From Bryobacteraceae bacterium (GTDB taxonomy: Bacteria; Acidobacteriota; Terriglobia; Bryobacterales; Bryobacteraceae): a stretch of DNA of 32,407 bases. The stretch covers positions 1 through 32,407 of the forward strand of contig JASHQT010000032.1 in the NCBI GenBank assembly GCA_030039005.1, in the 5' to 3' direction. Every line of letters starts with the position of its first letter. The first letter of the stretch is position 1. The notes under the pieces were generated by a model. The model searched no databases. It worked only from the letters and a program-made list of their open reading frames with translations, and was not told the origin of the DNA. A program made the position numbers and the translations under genes. Shown here piece after piece: positions 7,985 through 15,458 of the stretch.

Positions 7985-8680
7985 TTAGGGCGCCTGCTGG
8001 CCGTTCGCTCCGGCGGTCGACACCGGGAAGCGCGTCACGCCGGCGGCCAGGGCCACCTGCGTCAATCCCGCGACGTTGTTCACACCCAGCTTCTTCATCA
8101 TGGTTTTGCGATAGCTGCGCACGGTTTGCAATCCGAGGTCCAGCATCACGGCGATTTCCTTGCTGGTTTTCCCTTCGGCCACCAGCCGCAACACCTGCAG
8201 CTCGCGAGGCGACAGGTCGCCGAGCGCCGACGCAGCGGGCTTCGATTCCAGATCGCCGCGCTGGATACGATTCAGCAGCCGGTCGGAAACCTGCGGGCTC
8301 AAGTACGAACCGCCCTTGGCCACCGCGCGCAGGGCGTCCAGCAGGTCGTTATCCGAGGCCTTCTTGAGCACGAACGCGCGGGCGCCGGAGCGGATCGCAC
8401 TTACCACGGAATGCTCGTCGTCGTACATCGACAAAATGATGATCTTGACGTCCGGAAAATGACGCAGAATTTCGGTGGTGGTCTCGATGCCGTTCAAACC
8501 AGGCAGTCCGATATCCATCAGAATAATGTCGGGCCGTTTTTGCTTGCAGAGCTGCACGGCTTCGGTTCCGCTCTCCGCTTCTCCCGAAACAGCGAACTCG
8601 TCGCTGTGCCGCAGGATGGCCTTAATGCCATCCCGCATGATTTTGTGGTCATCCACCAGCAGCACTTGAGACGGCATCAT
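7985..8680 (-). CDS. NarL/FixJ-type response regulator
   Basis: DNA-binding response regulator of 231 residues. The receiver domain has the acidic pocket VLLVDDH (Asp10, Asp11), phosphoacceptor Asp56 in IILMDIGLPG, the conserved Ser/Thr segment IIILSMYDD and the Lys of FVLKKA. The C-terminal LuxR-type helix-turn-helix is LSPRELQVLRLVAEGKTSKEI followed by LQTVRSYRKTMMKKLGV. ATG 8680 has a Shine-Dalgarno GGGAG about 8 nt upstream, inside the end of the kinase gene; a GTG at 8695 is possible but would overlap the kinase. The gap to the kinase stop is 4 nt, so the two are certainly a pair. DNA targets are unknown. Confidence 0.94.
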   Translation of the reverse strand: MMPSQVLLVDDHKIMRDGIKAILRHSDEFAVSGEAESGTEAVQLCKQKRPDIILMDIGLPGLNGIETTTEILRHFPDVKIIILSMYDDEHSVVSAIRSGARAFVLKKASDNDLLDALRAVAKGGSYLSPQVSDRLLNRIQRGDLESKPAASALGDLSPRELQVLRLVAEGKTSKEIAVMLDLGLQTVRSYRKTMMKKLGVNNVAGLTQVALAAGVTRFPVSTAGANGQQAP

Positions 8681-8684
8681 GTCG

Positions 8685-9395
8685 CTAACTCCCACCCTCG
8701 GCCGGCAGCGGGAAACTAGCGATCACGATGCTGCCCCGGCCCGGCGCGCGTTCTGTCTTGAGCGTCACGTGGTTCTTAGAAGCATAATAATCCATCAGCA
8801 ATTGCCCCAATGGCGCCGCGCTGGATTCGCCGACGGTTCCGTTATGGGAGATTTCCAGGACGTACTCGCGTTGCGCGCGCTTAATGTGAATATCGATCAG
8901 CGAGCATTCCTGGGTGGCCTTGGCGATATCCAGCGCGCATTCGGTGATCTTGTAAAACGTTTTCGCGAGTACGGTCGGCACGCGGAGGGAGGAGTCGAAG
9001 TGCAACCGCACGGTGCCGGGGAACGTGGCGCGCGCTTTGCCGATCAAACGGTCGAGGGCGAACTGCAACCCGGCGCGCTCCACGATGGAAGGATTCAACT
9101 CGTTGGTGATATCGCGCAACTGTTCAATGGCCTGTTCGAGCAGTTCCTGAATTTCAGCGGCGCGCTGCTCCATGCCGGGCGCCTGCTCGCGAAAGTCCAT
9201 GCGCATGGCGTCCAGTTGCAAGCCCACCGCGCTCAGAACCTGGCTCACGTCGTCGTGCAGCAGCCGCGAAACGCGGGCCAACACCGCCTCGTGGTCGTTC
9301 ATCGCGGCGAACAGCATCTGTGCCAGAGCTGGTTGAGGCGCGGGGGTCACGCGTGGATCCTTGGTTTGACCGCCTATGGGACGCTTATCGCTCAT
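8685..9395 (-). CDS. HisKA_3-type sensor histidine kinase with degenerate ATP-binding motifs
   Basis: Soluble 236-residue kinase of the NarX/DesK type. There is no membrane segment and no recognisable sensory domain before the dimerisation helix. The H-box is present: RLLHDDVSQVLSAVGLQLD, phospho-acceptor His47. The HATPase part is unusual. The N-box, normally with a conserved Asn (NALKHA-like), reads ITECALDIAKA without it, and the D-box reads ISHNGTV where DNGxG is expected (Asp to His). Only the G2-like end APGRGSIVIASFPL looks normal. It may therefore bind ATP poorly and act as a phosphatase or rely on another kinase. ATG 9395 is preferred over a TTG at 9422. It sits directly upstream of its response regulator. 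Confidence 0.85.
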   Translation of the reverse strand: MSDKRPIGGQTKDPRVTPAPQPALAQMLFAAMNDHEAVLARVSRLLHDDVSQVLSAVGLQLDAMRMDFREQAPGMEQRAAEIQELLEQAIEQLRDITNELNPSIVERAGLQFALDRLIGKARATFPGTVRLHFDSSLRVPTVLAKTFYKITECALDIAKATQECSLIDIHIKRAQREYVLEISHNGTVGESSAAPLGQLLMDYYASKNHVTLKTERAPGRGSIVIASFPLPAEGGS

Positions 9396-9477
9396 GATGC
9401 ATGATTTTCGACCTAAACGCAACAGCAGCGAATTGTTTTATCAGAATCTATCGGCCATTCGCCGTCCTCGCGATACG

Positions 9478-10107
9478 TTACTCCGGCGTTAGCGGAAGAT
9501 GGAAGCGCCGCCGAATCTCGAGCCCGGCGGCCGAGGCATTCCTAAACCAGATCGCATGCAGGCCTAAGGCCTCCGCGGCGCGGATGTTGGGTTCGCGGTC
9601 ATCGAGAAACAGAACTTCGCCGGGCTGGACGCCCAGCCGCTTCAGGCAATCGGCATAGATTTCGGGCGCCGGCTTGCAAATGCCCGCTTCGCATGAAAAC
9701 ACGCGCACATCGAAGGCGGGCAGCCAGGAGCACCCCAGCACATAATCGCGCACCGTGGCCGGCATGTTGGAGAGCAGAGCGGTACGCAATCCGGCCGCGC
9801 GCAGCTCGCGCGCCCATCCCGGAGTGGCCGGCGCGGGATGGGACCAGCTTCGGCTGTCGATCTCCACGAGGCCCGCAATTTGTTCGTTGGTCAGGGTGCG
9901 CTCCGCCGCATCCGCCACGGTGTTCCAGTATTCTTCAGTCGAGAGCGCCGCGGCATCATAGGGAATGCGGAAGCGCCAATAGAGCTCCGTGAAACGCGCC
10001 ACGGGCACGTCCAAAATGTCCGCCATGGCCGCGGTGTCGGAGGCCGGCTGGGGTTGGGAGAGAACATTGCCGTAGTCGAAAATGACCGCGGAAGGTAGAA
10101 CGCTCAC
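9478..10107 (-). CDS. HAD-superfamily hydrolase (subfamily IA, YihX-like)
   Basis: Predicted small-molecule phosphatase of 209 residues. All four HAD motifs are visible: motif I VIFDYGNVL with the nucleophile Asp, motif II ALLSNMP, motif III lysine in CKPAPEIY and motif IV VLFLDDREPNI. A helical cap lies between motifs I and II (C1 cap), as in the YihX/alpha-D-glucose-1-phosphatase group. In place of the common DxDGT motif it has DYGNV, a usual variant in this subgroup. The start is GTG 10107, only 21 nt after the rlmA stop, so it is likely co-transcribed with rlmA and the TonB receptor gene upstream. The natural substrate is unknown. Confidence 0.87.
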   Translation of the reverse strand: MSVLPSAVIFDYGNVLSQPQPASDTAAMADILDVPVARFTELYWRFRIPYDAAALSTEEYWNTVADAAERTLTNEQIAGLVEIDSRSWSHPAPATPGWARELRAAGLRTALLSNMPATVRDYVLGCSWLPAFDVRVFSCEAGICKPAPEIYADCLKRLGVQPGEVLFLDDREPNIRAAEALGLHAIWFRNASAAGLEIRRRFHLPLTPE

Positions 10108-10128
10108 TCTTCTTATATTAGCTTTGCC

Positions 10129-10914
10129 CTAATAAAGCTTGGGGCGAAATAGCAGCAGGTCCAGGCTGAAGGTGACGCGCATGGCTTCCACCGGACGCGA
10201 GCGCAGGGGCCGGTAAATCGAAACCAAAACATCCTGGACAGCTCCGGCGTCCAGATCGGCCGTCGTCGTGGCGCGCCGTTGACGTTCCAGCGTGAAATTG
10301 CGCGCGAAGCTTTGGATGGTTCGCGCGCTGCGATCGCGCCCCGCGCCGCGCAGTTCGATGAGATCGTCGGGCGCCGGAAGCCCCACCAAGAGACGCCCTT
10401 CGTGGCGCAGGACGCGCCGGAATTCGCCCGGATTCATGCGCGCGGTGATGGATATCAGCGCGGAAAAGGAGCGATCGGCGTAAGGCACGAAGCGGTCGGC
10501 ATTGGCGACAATCCATTCGCATCCGGGATACCGGCGCGCCGCGGCCTCGATGGCCGGGGCCGAAATGTCCACACCATGGCCACTGAAGCCGGCGTCGCGC
10601 GCGAGCGCGCCGAGGTAAAACCCGTCCCCGCAGCCCGCATCCAAAACAATGTCACTCGAGGATAGGGCGAGTGTTTCGGCGACTGCATCTAGTAGCGGCT
10701 TGGTGACGCCCAGATCGTGCAAGCGGCGCCGCGCCGCCACCGCCGCAACGCTATCGCCCGGCCGGCTCGACCGCCGGTCCTGCGGCTGGAGCAGATTGAT
10801 GTATCCGCTGCGTGCGACGTCGAAGCAGTGCCCACGCTCGCAGGCCACGCACCGCTCGTCGCGGATCAGAGGCAGACGGCAATTGCGGACGGGACACAGA
10901 AGAATCTCAGTCAC
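10129..10914 (-). CDS. rlmA: 23S rRNA (guanine-N1)-methyltransferase, RlmA-like
   Basis: SAM-dependent methyltransferase that in characterised RlmA proteins modifies a guanine (G745/G748) in helix 35 of 23S rRNA. It has 261 residues, close to the usual 270. The N-terminal zinc finger is present with Cys7, Cys12, Cys25 and His29 (spacing C-x4-C rather than C-x2-C). The family segment FDVARSGYINLL and the following RSSRPGDS match the E. coli RlmA pattern well. The SAM motif is VLDAGCGDGFYLGAL. The GTG start lies 8 nt after the TonB receptor stop, giving an unexpected operon of a receptor gene and an rRNA modification gene. RlmA-type enzymes can affect macrolide/tylosin response; nothing here shows that function. 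Confidence 0.87.
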   Translation of the reverse strand: MTEILLCPVRNCRLPLIRDERCVACERGHCFDVARSGYINLLQPQDRRSSRPGDSVAAVAARRRLHDLGVTKPLLDAVAETLALSSSDIVLDAGCGDGFYLGALARDAGFSGHGVDISAPAIEAAARRYPGCEWIVANADRFVPYADRSFSALISITARMNPGEFRRVLRHEGRLLVGLPAPDDLIELRGAGRDRSARTIQSFARNFTLERQRRATTTADLDAGAVQDVLVSIYRPLRSRPVEAMRVTFSLDLLLFRPKLY

Positions 10915-10922
10915 AAAAGACT

Positions 10923-13247
10923 TCAGTAGTGAAATTTCCAGCGGAATTCGACGTAGATTTGCCGCGGATCATTATAGTGGAATCCACCGAAGGTGAGGCT
11001 GTTGTCCAGCAGCACGCGGCGATTCGCCACGTTCAGCCCCGTCACCGAGAGCCGGTACTTGTCGCCCTCACCGAAGCTTTTACCGAGCGAAATATCGAAC
11101 GTCGTGTGCTGCGGCAGGTAAGGGCCCGGATATTCGGCGTTCGGCATGCCGTTGGTGAATCCCGAGCCGTAATAGACGTTTGTCGAAGCGAAGGCCTGCC
11201 AGGGAAGACTTCCATTGGCGCCGATGTTCAACGTATTTCTCTGATCGTGGTCCACCGGCGCATATCCCGGCGGAACGTACACGGGACAAGCGGGTGTCAC
11301 CGGAACCGGACAGATCACACCCCCGGTGATCGGCGACGTTGCCTGCGCGATCTGGTTGGAATAGGCCAAGTGGATCTGAGCGCGGCGCCAAATGCGCGGA
11401 GAACGCAGTGTGGTTTCCCAACCCTGAATCAGCGCTGCGGTCCAGGTGATAGGCCAGAAGATGTTCGATTCGCCGATATTGTTGTGGTCCAGCCAATTGG
11501 TCGCGCGGGTTTGAAAGCTGTCTTCCGCCAGCACCCACCCGAAGAACGGAATCGTGACCCCAAACTGGTATTCGTGATCGCGTTCTCCCTTCAGAGGCGC
11601 AAACATCAGAGTCTGGCTGGTGGCTAGATCGAGCAGTGGGCCGGTAGCCGTCAACAGCGGAGGCGCTTGATAATAGTCGCCGTAAAAGGCATCGAAAACC
11701 CAATTGATCTTCGGAATGCGGATGGCGATTCCGTAGCGTGGATCGGTGGCATTTTCGATGACGGCCCGTTGGGTTCCTCCGGGTACCGAGCCTGAATCGA
11801 AGTGCGAATCGCGCAGACCCGCGATCAGCGTCAGCCAGGAGGTGGGCTTAAAGCGGTCGTTGATGAATTCTTCGATCAGACCGCCGGTCACCGCGGCGGT
11901 CGACGGGCCGTAGTTCTCACAGTCCGGCGCACAGTCGGTAAAGATGTTGTTGAAGTAGTTGCTCTGGTGCTGAACGAAGCCGTAGGCGCCCACTTGGATG
12001 TCGTTGTATTTGAGTGATGTGATCGTGGCGGTAGCCTGCGCACCCGCATAGTTCGCGGTTTGAGTGATATCGCTGATGACCGGGTAATCGGTGGGGGAGG
12101 CGTTGTAGGCGGCTTCGTTGTAATGATAAAAGGGCGAGACGGTCATCACAATATTCGGAGTGAAGGTGTGAACCCAGGAGAACGTGATATATCCGTCCGG
12201 CTCGCGCTCGCTATCGCGCAGACCCCAGCTCGGATAGACCTGATTTCCGGCCGAATTGGGATTGGGATCGATGGGAATCTGATAATAATCCTGGCGTAAC
12301 GACGCGACCAATCGAAATTGGTTGGAGGGGCTGGCGTTGAGGATCAGCGACGCAAACCCGCCATAGCCATTGTCGGCGTCGTGAACCACCTGTCCGATGG
12401 GCGCCTGCAGGCCGTAATCGCTGCGGTTGCCGTTGAGGCTCACGTAATAGGCGAAGGTCTGGCTGTGGCTGGCGAAGCTGAGTTGATCGTTGGTTTGATA
12501 CCAGTTGCCGAAGGACGTGATGAGCTCGCCCTCATCGTTGCTCTCGAAACCGCTGCGCGGAACGATGTTGAAAATTCCATAGGTGCGATCCCCGTATTCG
12601 GCATCGTAACTGCCGCGCTGGACCTCCAGATAATCGATGTCCTTGGGATCGATCTGCGGGCCCAGGTTGGTGGCGATGTTGGTGTTGGGGATCGGAACGC
12701 CGTCAATCAGCCAATCCACCTGATGGCCGCCCCGCATGTGGAGCATGTCATGAGTCACGTAAGCAGCCGGCACATAGTCGGTGATCATGGCCATGCTGTT
12801 GGTGCGGTCTGCGCCGGGAGTGAGCGCGATGTCCTGGCGGTCCACCAGCGTGGTCGGCGTCACTGAGTCCATGTTAATAGCTTCAGCCTGGCCGACGACT
12901 TCGGTTGACTGGCTCACCGGCGCAATTGCCAACTGGAAATGCAAGATCGGCGAAGAGCTCGACTCGACCGTTAGGTTCTGTTCCTCATTTGCAAAATTAG
13001 CTTGACTGACCGTGATCCTGTAATCGCCCACCGGCACGGCGGGGAAGGTGAATTCGCCGTTGTCGTCGGACTGCGCGGTTTGCGTGTAATCCGAATTCAC
13101 GGCTTTCAAAGTTACGGTGGCTCCGGCCAGGGGCCTGTGCTGCGGATCGTGTACAACGCCTTGCACCCTGCCAAAAATAGCCGCTTGGAGCAGTGAACAA
13201 CAGATGAGAAGATTCGCCACACACAAATAAAGCATAAATTTTCGCAT
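10923..13247 (-). CDS. TonB-dependent outer-membrane receptor with N-terminal carboxypeptidase-regulatory-like domain
   Basis: 774-residue outer-membrane receptor for active uptake. Domains in order: signal peptide (MRKFMLYLCVANLLICCSLL, cleavage near LQA-AIFG); a beta-sandwich carboxypeptidase-regulatory-like domain (GRVQGVVHDPQHRPLAGATV to about residue 105); a plug with HMRGGHQVDWLIDGVPIPNT and VQRGSYDAEYGDRTYG; and a beta barrel ending in aromatic YVEFRWKFHY. The ATG at 13247 has a GGGAG Shine-Dalgarno 5 nt upstream, so the 25 residues readable before it are not translated. The plug segment THDMLHMRGGH is rich in His/Met. Its place after two CCRR genes and a CusF-like gene, downstream of cbiMQO, suggests a metal or metal complex as substrate; this is inferred from context only. 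The ligand could equally be a glycan or peptide. Confidence 0.9.
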   Translation of the reverse strand: MRKFMLYLCVANLLICCSLLQAAIFGRVQGVVHDPQHRPLAGATVTLKAVNSDYTQTAQSDDNGEFTFPAVPVGDYRITVSQANFANEEQNLTVESSSSPILHFQLAIAPVSQSTEVVGQAEAINMDSVTPTTLVDRQDIALTPGADRTNSMAMITDYVPAAYVTHDMLHMRGGHQVDWLIDGVPIPNTNIATNLGPQIDPKDIDYLEVQRGSYDAEYGDRTYGIFNIVPRSGFESNDEGELITSFGNWYQTNDQLSFASHSQTFAYYVSLNGNRSDYGLQAPIGQVVHDADNGYGGFASLILNASPSNQFRLVASLRQDYYQIPIDPNPNSAGNQVYPSWGLRDSEREPDGYITFSWVHTFTPNIVMTVSPFYHYNEAAYNASPTDYPVISDITQTANYAGAQATATITSLKYNDIQVGAYGFVQHQSNYFNNIFTDCAPDCENYGPSTAAVTGGLIEEFINDRFKPTSWLTLIAGLRDSHFDSGSVPGGTQRAVIENATDPRYGIAIRIPKINWVFDAFYGDYYQAPPLLTATGPLLDLATSQTLMFAPLKGERDHEYQFGVTIPFFGWVLAEDSFQTRATNWLDHNNIGESNIFWPITWTAALIQGWETTLRSPRIWRRAQIHLAYSNQIAQATSPITGGVICPVPVTPACPVYVPPGYAPVDHDQRNTLNIGANGSLPWQAFASTNVYYGSGFTNGMPNAEYPGPYLPQHTTFDISLGKSFGEGDKYRLSVTGLNVANRRVLLDNSLTFGGFHYNDPRQIYVEFRWKFHY

Positions 13248-13252
13248 AAAGT

Positions 13253-13257
13253 CTCCC
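13253..13257 (-). promoter_or_regulatory. Ribosome binding site that fixes the TonB receptor start
   Basis: GGGAG on the minus strand, 5 nt before ATG 13247. It places the true start just before the signal peptide rather than at the longer in-frame ATG at 13322. Confidence 0.75.
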
Positions 13258-13267
13258 TTTTGTCGTC

Positions 13268-13333
13268 GTAGATGCATCGGCCGCACCAAGCCGGTTCCCC
13301 CGCGCCGAAGCCCGGAGTTCACCCACCTTAAGC
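13268..13333 (-). promoter_or_regulatory. Structured GC-rich leader of the TonB receptor mRNA, possible cis-regulatory RNA
   Basis: On the minus strand, GAACTCC (13314-13320) leads into a stem-loop CTCCG-G-GC-TTCG-GC-G-CGGGG capped by a UUCG tetraloop. GGGGGAACCGG (13291-13301) follows, then the self-complementary GATGCATC (13271-13278), all shortly before the ribosome site. The GAAnTCC / hairpin / GGGGGAACC order recalls the 5' half of the ydaO (c-di-AMP) riboswitch, but the 3' half is missing, so I do not call it that. It may be a leader motif of its own or an incidental GC-rich fold. Confidence 0.3.
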
Positions 13334-13351
13334 CGAGCCGCGATCGGCCGG

Positions 13352-13780
13352 CTATGATTCACGCGTCAGTGAAGGGAGCGGGGGCGGGCGCTGATAGCGC
13401 CACGCGAAAAGGGAGGCGTGGGCGCGGCGCGGCGGAAGTTCCGTGGTGAGTTGGAAGGCCGCTGAACGCATCCCGGCAACGCTGGAGGCTTTCGGAACCA
13501 CGGAGGGGGAAGACGAGAGGAAGGTGAGAAGCTGCTGGCAGCCGCACGGGCACCGCGGCGTGGCGTCCCACGCCGGACCGTCCGCTGGCATCGCTTGCGA
13601 CAGTCCGTAGCTTCGATGATCCTTGCGCCGGCAGCAGGCACAGACGCGCGCGGAGCAATCTTTGGACCGCGCCGAGAACAGCGGGGCAAGCGGAATCAGC
13701 AGCCATGAGACGAGCAACAGAGCCGCGGTGACATTTCGTGGCAACCGCTGCCCCAGCGCTAGGCTCGCCGCTCGTCTCAT
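13352..13780 (-). CDS. Small secreted cysteine-rich CCRR-motif protein (second copy)
   Basis: 142 residues, function unknown. A hydrophobic segment (TAALLLVSWLLIPLAPLF) acts as signal peptide or anchor. Eight Cys/His residues follow in two groups: Cys42, Cys47, Cys49-Cys50 in CACCRRKDH with His55, and Cys77, Cys79, Cys81 in CPCGC. The C-terminus ends in a basic/proline segment (WRYQRPPPLP). The CCRR-x(2-3)-H motif is shared with the protein encoded at 14223-14609, so the two are related. The architecture (signal, CC/CxC groups, R-x-PP tail) resembles DUF2946-type proteins found near copper-related TonB receptors. It starts 15 nt after the CusF-like stop and ends 104 nt before the receptor start. 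Metal binding is inferred from the thiols. Confidence 0.68.
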   Translation of the reverse strand: MRRAASLALGQRLPRNVTAALLLVSWLLIPLAPLFSARSKDCSARVCACCRRKDHRSYGLSQAMPADGPAWDATPRCPCGCQQLLTFLSSSPSVVPKASSVAGMRSAAFQLTTELPPRRAHASLFAWRYQRPPPLPSLTRES

Positions 13781-13795
13781 TAGCAGAAGAATCCC

Positions 13796-14113
13796 CTACT
13801 TGCCGCCGGCGCCCATTACCTTCACGTCGTGGAGCGAATAATCGCCGTCATAGACGGTAGCCATGATGCGGTCGCCGGGTTTCACTTTGTCGATGATGGA
13901 GGGATTGTCCACCTTATAATCCATGGTCATGGCATTCATCCATCCCTCTACTTTTTCGCCGGCCACTCTCATGCTTTTGTCATTCTTGTCAACGGACACC
14001 ACCTTGCCGTGGAACGTGTATTGCTTCTTGCCCGCGGAAGACTGGCCGAACGCGAGCGCGGCCAACAGCAAAGCGGCGCCCAAAAGGGAAATGAATCGAG
14101 ACATTGCTTTCAT
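13796..14113 (-). CDS. CusF-like periplasmic metal-binding protein
   Basis: 105 residues. A clear signal peptide (MKAMSRFISLLGAALLLAAL, cleavage near AFG-QSS) precedes a small OB-like domain: YTFHGKVVSVDKNDKSMRVAG, then GWMNAMTMDYKVD and KPGDRIMATVYDGD. This is the pattern of CusF/CopB-type copper-binding proteins, where W-x-x-M-x-M supplies the Trp and Met residues that hold Cu(I) or Ag(I). Here Trp and both Met of WMNAMTM are present and His occurs in the first strand. ATG 14113 has AGGAG 5 nt upstream (14119-14123), which rejects the longer in-frame opening at 14278. No CusA/B/C efflux genes are adjacent. Instead it lies between two CCRR genes, which suggests metal carriage rather than efflux. 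Confidence 0.83.
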   Translation of the reverse strand: MKAMSRFISLLGAALLLAALAFGQSSAGKKQYTFHGKVVSVDKNDKSMRVAGEKVEGWMNAMTMDYKVDNPSIIDKVKPGDRIMATVYDGDYSLHDVKVMGAGGK

Positions 14114-14222
14114 AAACACTCCTATGCTGAACGTAAAATTCCTGGAATAACGCTGCGCGCTCGCATGCCGGCAGGGTGCACCACGAGGCCGCGCGACCAT
14201 CCAAACGGCAGAGAGAGAACGA

Positions 14223-14609
14223 TTAGCCGAGGGGGCTGGGAGGGCCGCGTTTTTCGCCCGGGCGGCTATAAGAGGCACGGGCTATCGACGCCAGCCCGAC
14301 GCTGTGGGCGGGATGGCCAATCAAACCGAAGAGGATCGGCGGCCGTGATCCAAGACCAGTGACGAGGCGATTGGCCGGAAAATTCGGCACGCTGGGGAAC
14401 AGCGGGCACGGCAAGCTTCGCAGAGACGGTCCGGCCGGGGAGTCCGCGCCGGGCATCGAGCGGCTTTGTATCGAACAATGGTGTTTTCCCGCACGCCGGC
14501 AGCAGGCCGGAAGGTTCGAATCGCCGCCGGAGGCGAACACCGCCGGGCTCACCAGCGAAAAGCCGAAGAGCGCGATCAGCAAACCTGCTGAGATGCGGTG
14601 CATTGCCAT
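14223..14609 (-). CDS. Small secreted CCRR-motif protein (first copy)
   Basis: 128 residues, function unknown. Signal peptide MHRISAGLLIALFGFSLV with cleavage near VFA-SGG. The mature part opens with a compact Cys/His cluster: NLPACCRRAGKHHC (Cys36, Cys37, His43, His44, Cys45), then a later CPLFP, and ends in a basic RGPPSPL tail. From memory, similar LPACCRR-x-GKHHC proteins recur in Acidobacteriota without an assigned role. Two starts 6 nt apart (ATG 14609 and 14603) are equally possible. The gene lies 33 nt after cbiO and before the CusF-like gene. Together with the copy at 13352-13780 it suggests a two-component set of extracytoplasmic metal-binding peptides. Confidence 0.7.
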   Translation of the reverse strand: MAMHRISAGLLIALFGFSLVSPAVFASGGDSNLPACCRRAGKHHCSIQSRSMPGADSPAGPSLRSLPCPLFPSVPNFPANRLVTGLGSRPPILFGLIGHPAHSVGLASIARASYSRPGEKRGPPSPLG

Positions 14610-14642
14610 GAGTGTACACCCGTGGTGAGGGCCTTGCCAATC

Positions 14643-15458
14643 TCAATGCGGGTCGTGCCGGTGCAAGTGCGGATGCGGATGCGGGACCTCGCTGCCCTCG
14701 TGCACGTGATCGTGCACCCGCACCAATCCCGTTCGCTCCAGCAGCGCGACGTCGTGCAGCACTTCGAGCGGCGAGCCTTCGCCCGCTACACGGCCGCTCT
14801 GCAACACATAGCAACGGTCGGCAATGTCTTCCAAGGTGTCCATATCGTGCGTGGCCGTAATCACGGTCTTGGCACCGTCTTTCCAAGAAGCCAGCAACGC
14901 GACAATCTCGCCTTGGCTCAGAGGATCGAGCGCGGCGGCAGGCTCGTCCAGCAGCAATACGTCGGGGTCGCTCACCAGCACCGACGCCAGCGCCACGCGC
15001 TTCTTTTCCCCGCCGGATAACCGGTGCGGCGCGCGATCCCGCAAATGAGCGATGCCCATGGATTCGAGCGCCGCCTCCACGCGGTCGCGAACCCTGCCTT
15101 TCGGCCAGCGGAGCTGGAGCGGGCCGAAAGCCACTTCGTCGAAAACACTGGGGTTGAAGAGCTGCACGTCGGGATTCTGGAAAACCAGACCCACGCGCCG
15201 CCGAAAACTGAAGAAAAACGCTTCGTCCTCGAAAACGCGGTCGGTCAAACTCTGTCCGAAGAATGAGATTTCGCCGCGTTCCGGAAATGCGAGGCCCGCC
15301 AGCAAGCGCAGCAGCGTGGACTTGCCCGATCCGTTGGCGCCCAGCAGGGCCACGCGCTCGCCCGCGGCCACCTGCATGGAAAGGCCGTTGAGAGCCGCAA
15401 CCTGGTGATAGCGGTACGTGACGTCGCACGCCCGAAATGCTGGAACCGTTTCGCTCAC
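14643..15458 (-). CDS. cbiO: Energy-coupling-factor type cobalt/nickel ABC transporter ATPase with His-rich C-terminus
   Basis: Cytoplasmic ATPase of a group I ECF metal importer, 271 residues. All ABC motifs are intact: Walker A LLGANGSGKST, Q-loop VFQNPDVQLF, signature HRLSGGEKKRVALA, Walker B VLLLDEPAAALD and H-loop ATHDMD. The final 24 residues contain nine histidines (alternating, as in PHPHPHLHRH), a likely Ni/Co/Zn/Cu-binding tail. Such tails are not needed for transport and may store or sense metal. The GTG start overlaps the CbiM-CbiQ stop as GTGA (15455-15458), so the two are translationally coupled. NikO is the nickel-specific name for the same protein type; the sequence alone does not choose between Co and Ni. 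Confidence 0.92.
   Translation of the reverse strand: MSETVPAFRACDVTYRYHQVAALNGLSMQVAAGERVALLGANGSGKSTLLRLLAGLAFPERGEISFFGQSLTDRVFEDEAFFFSFRRRVGLVFQNPDVQLFNPSVFDEVAFGPLQLRWPKGRVRDRVEAALESMGIAHLRDRAPHRLSGGEKKRVALASVLVSDPDVLLLDEPAAALDPLSQGEIVALLASWKDGAKTVITATHDMDTLEDIADRCYVLQSGRVAGEGSPLEVLHDVALLERTGLVRVHDHVHEGSEVPHPHPHLHRHDPH

Noticed and set aside
13268..13333. Complete ydaO (c-di-AMP) riboswitch upstream of the TonB receptor
   Set aside because: Only a resemblance to the 5' half is present; the second half and its conserved AACTCCGG-type segment at the 3' end are missing before the start codon.
13352..14609. CCRR proteins as bufferin-type modified copper peptides
   Set aside because: No MNIO-type modifying enzyme (DUF692) or DUF2063 partner is encoded nearby, so a modified-peptide claim is not supported.
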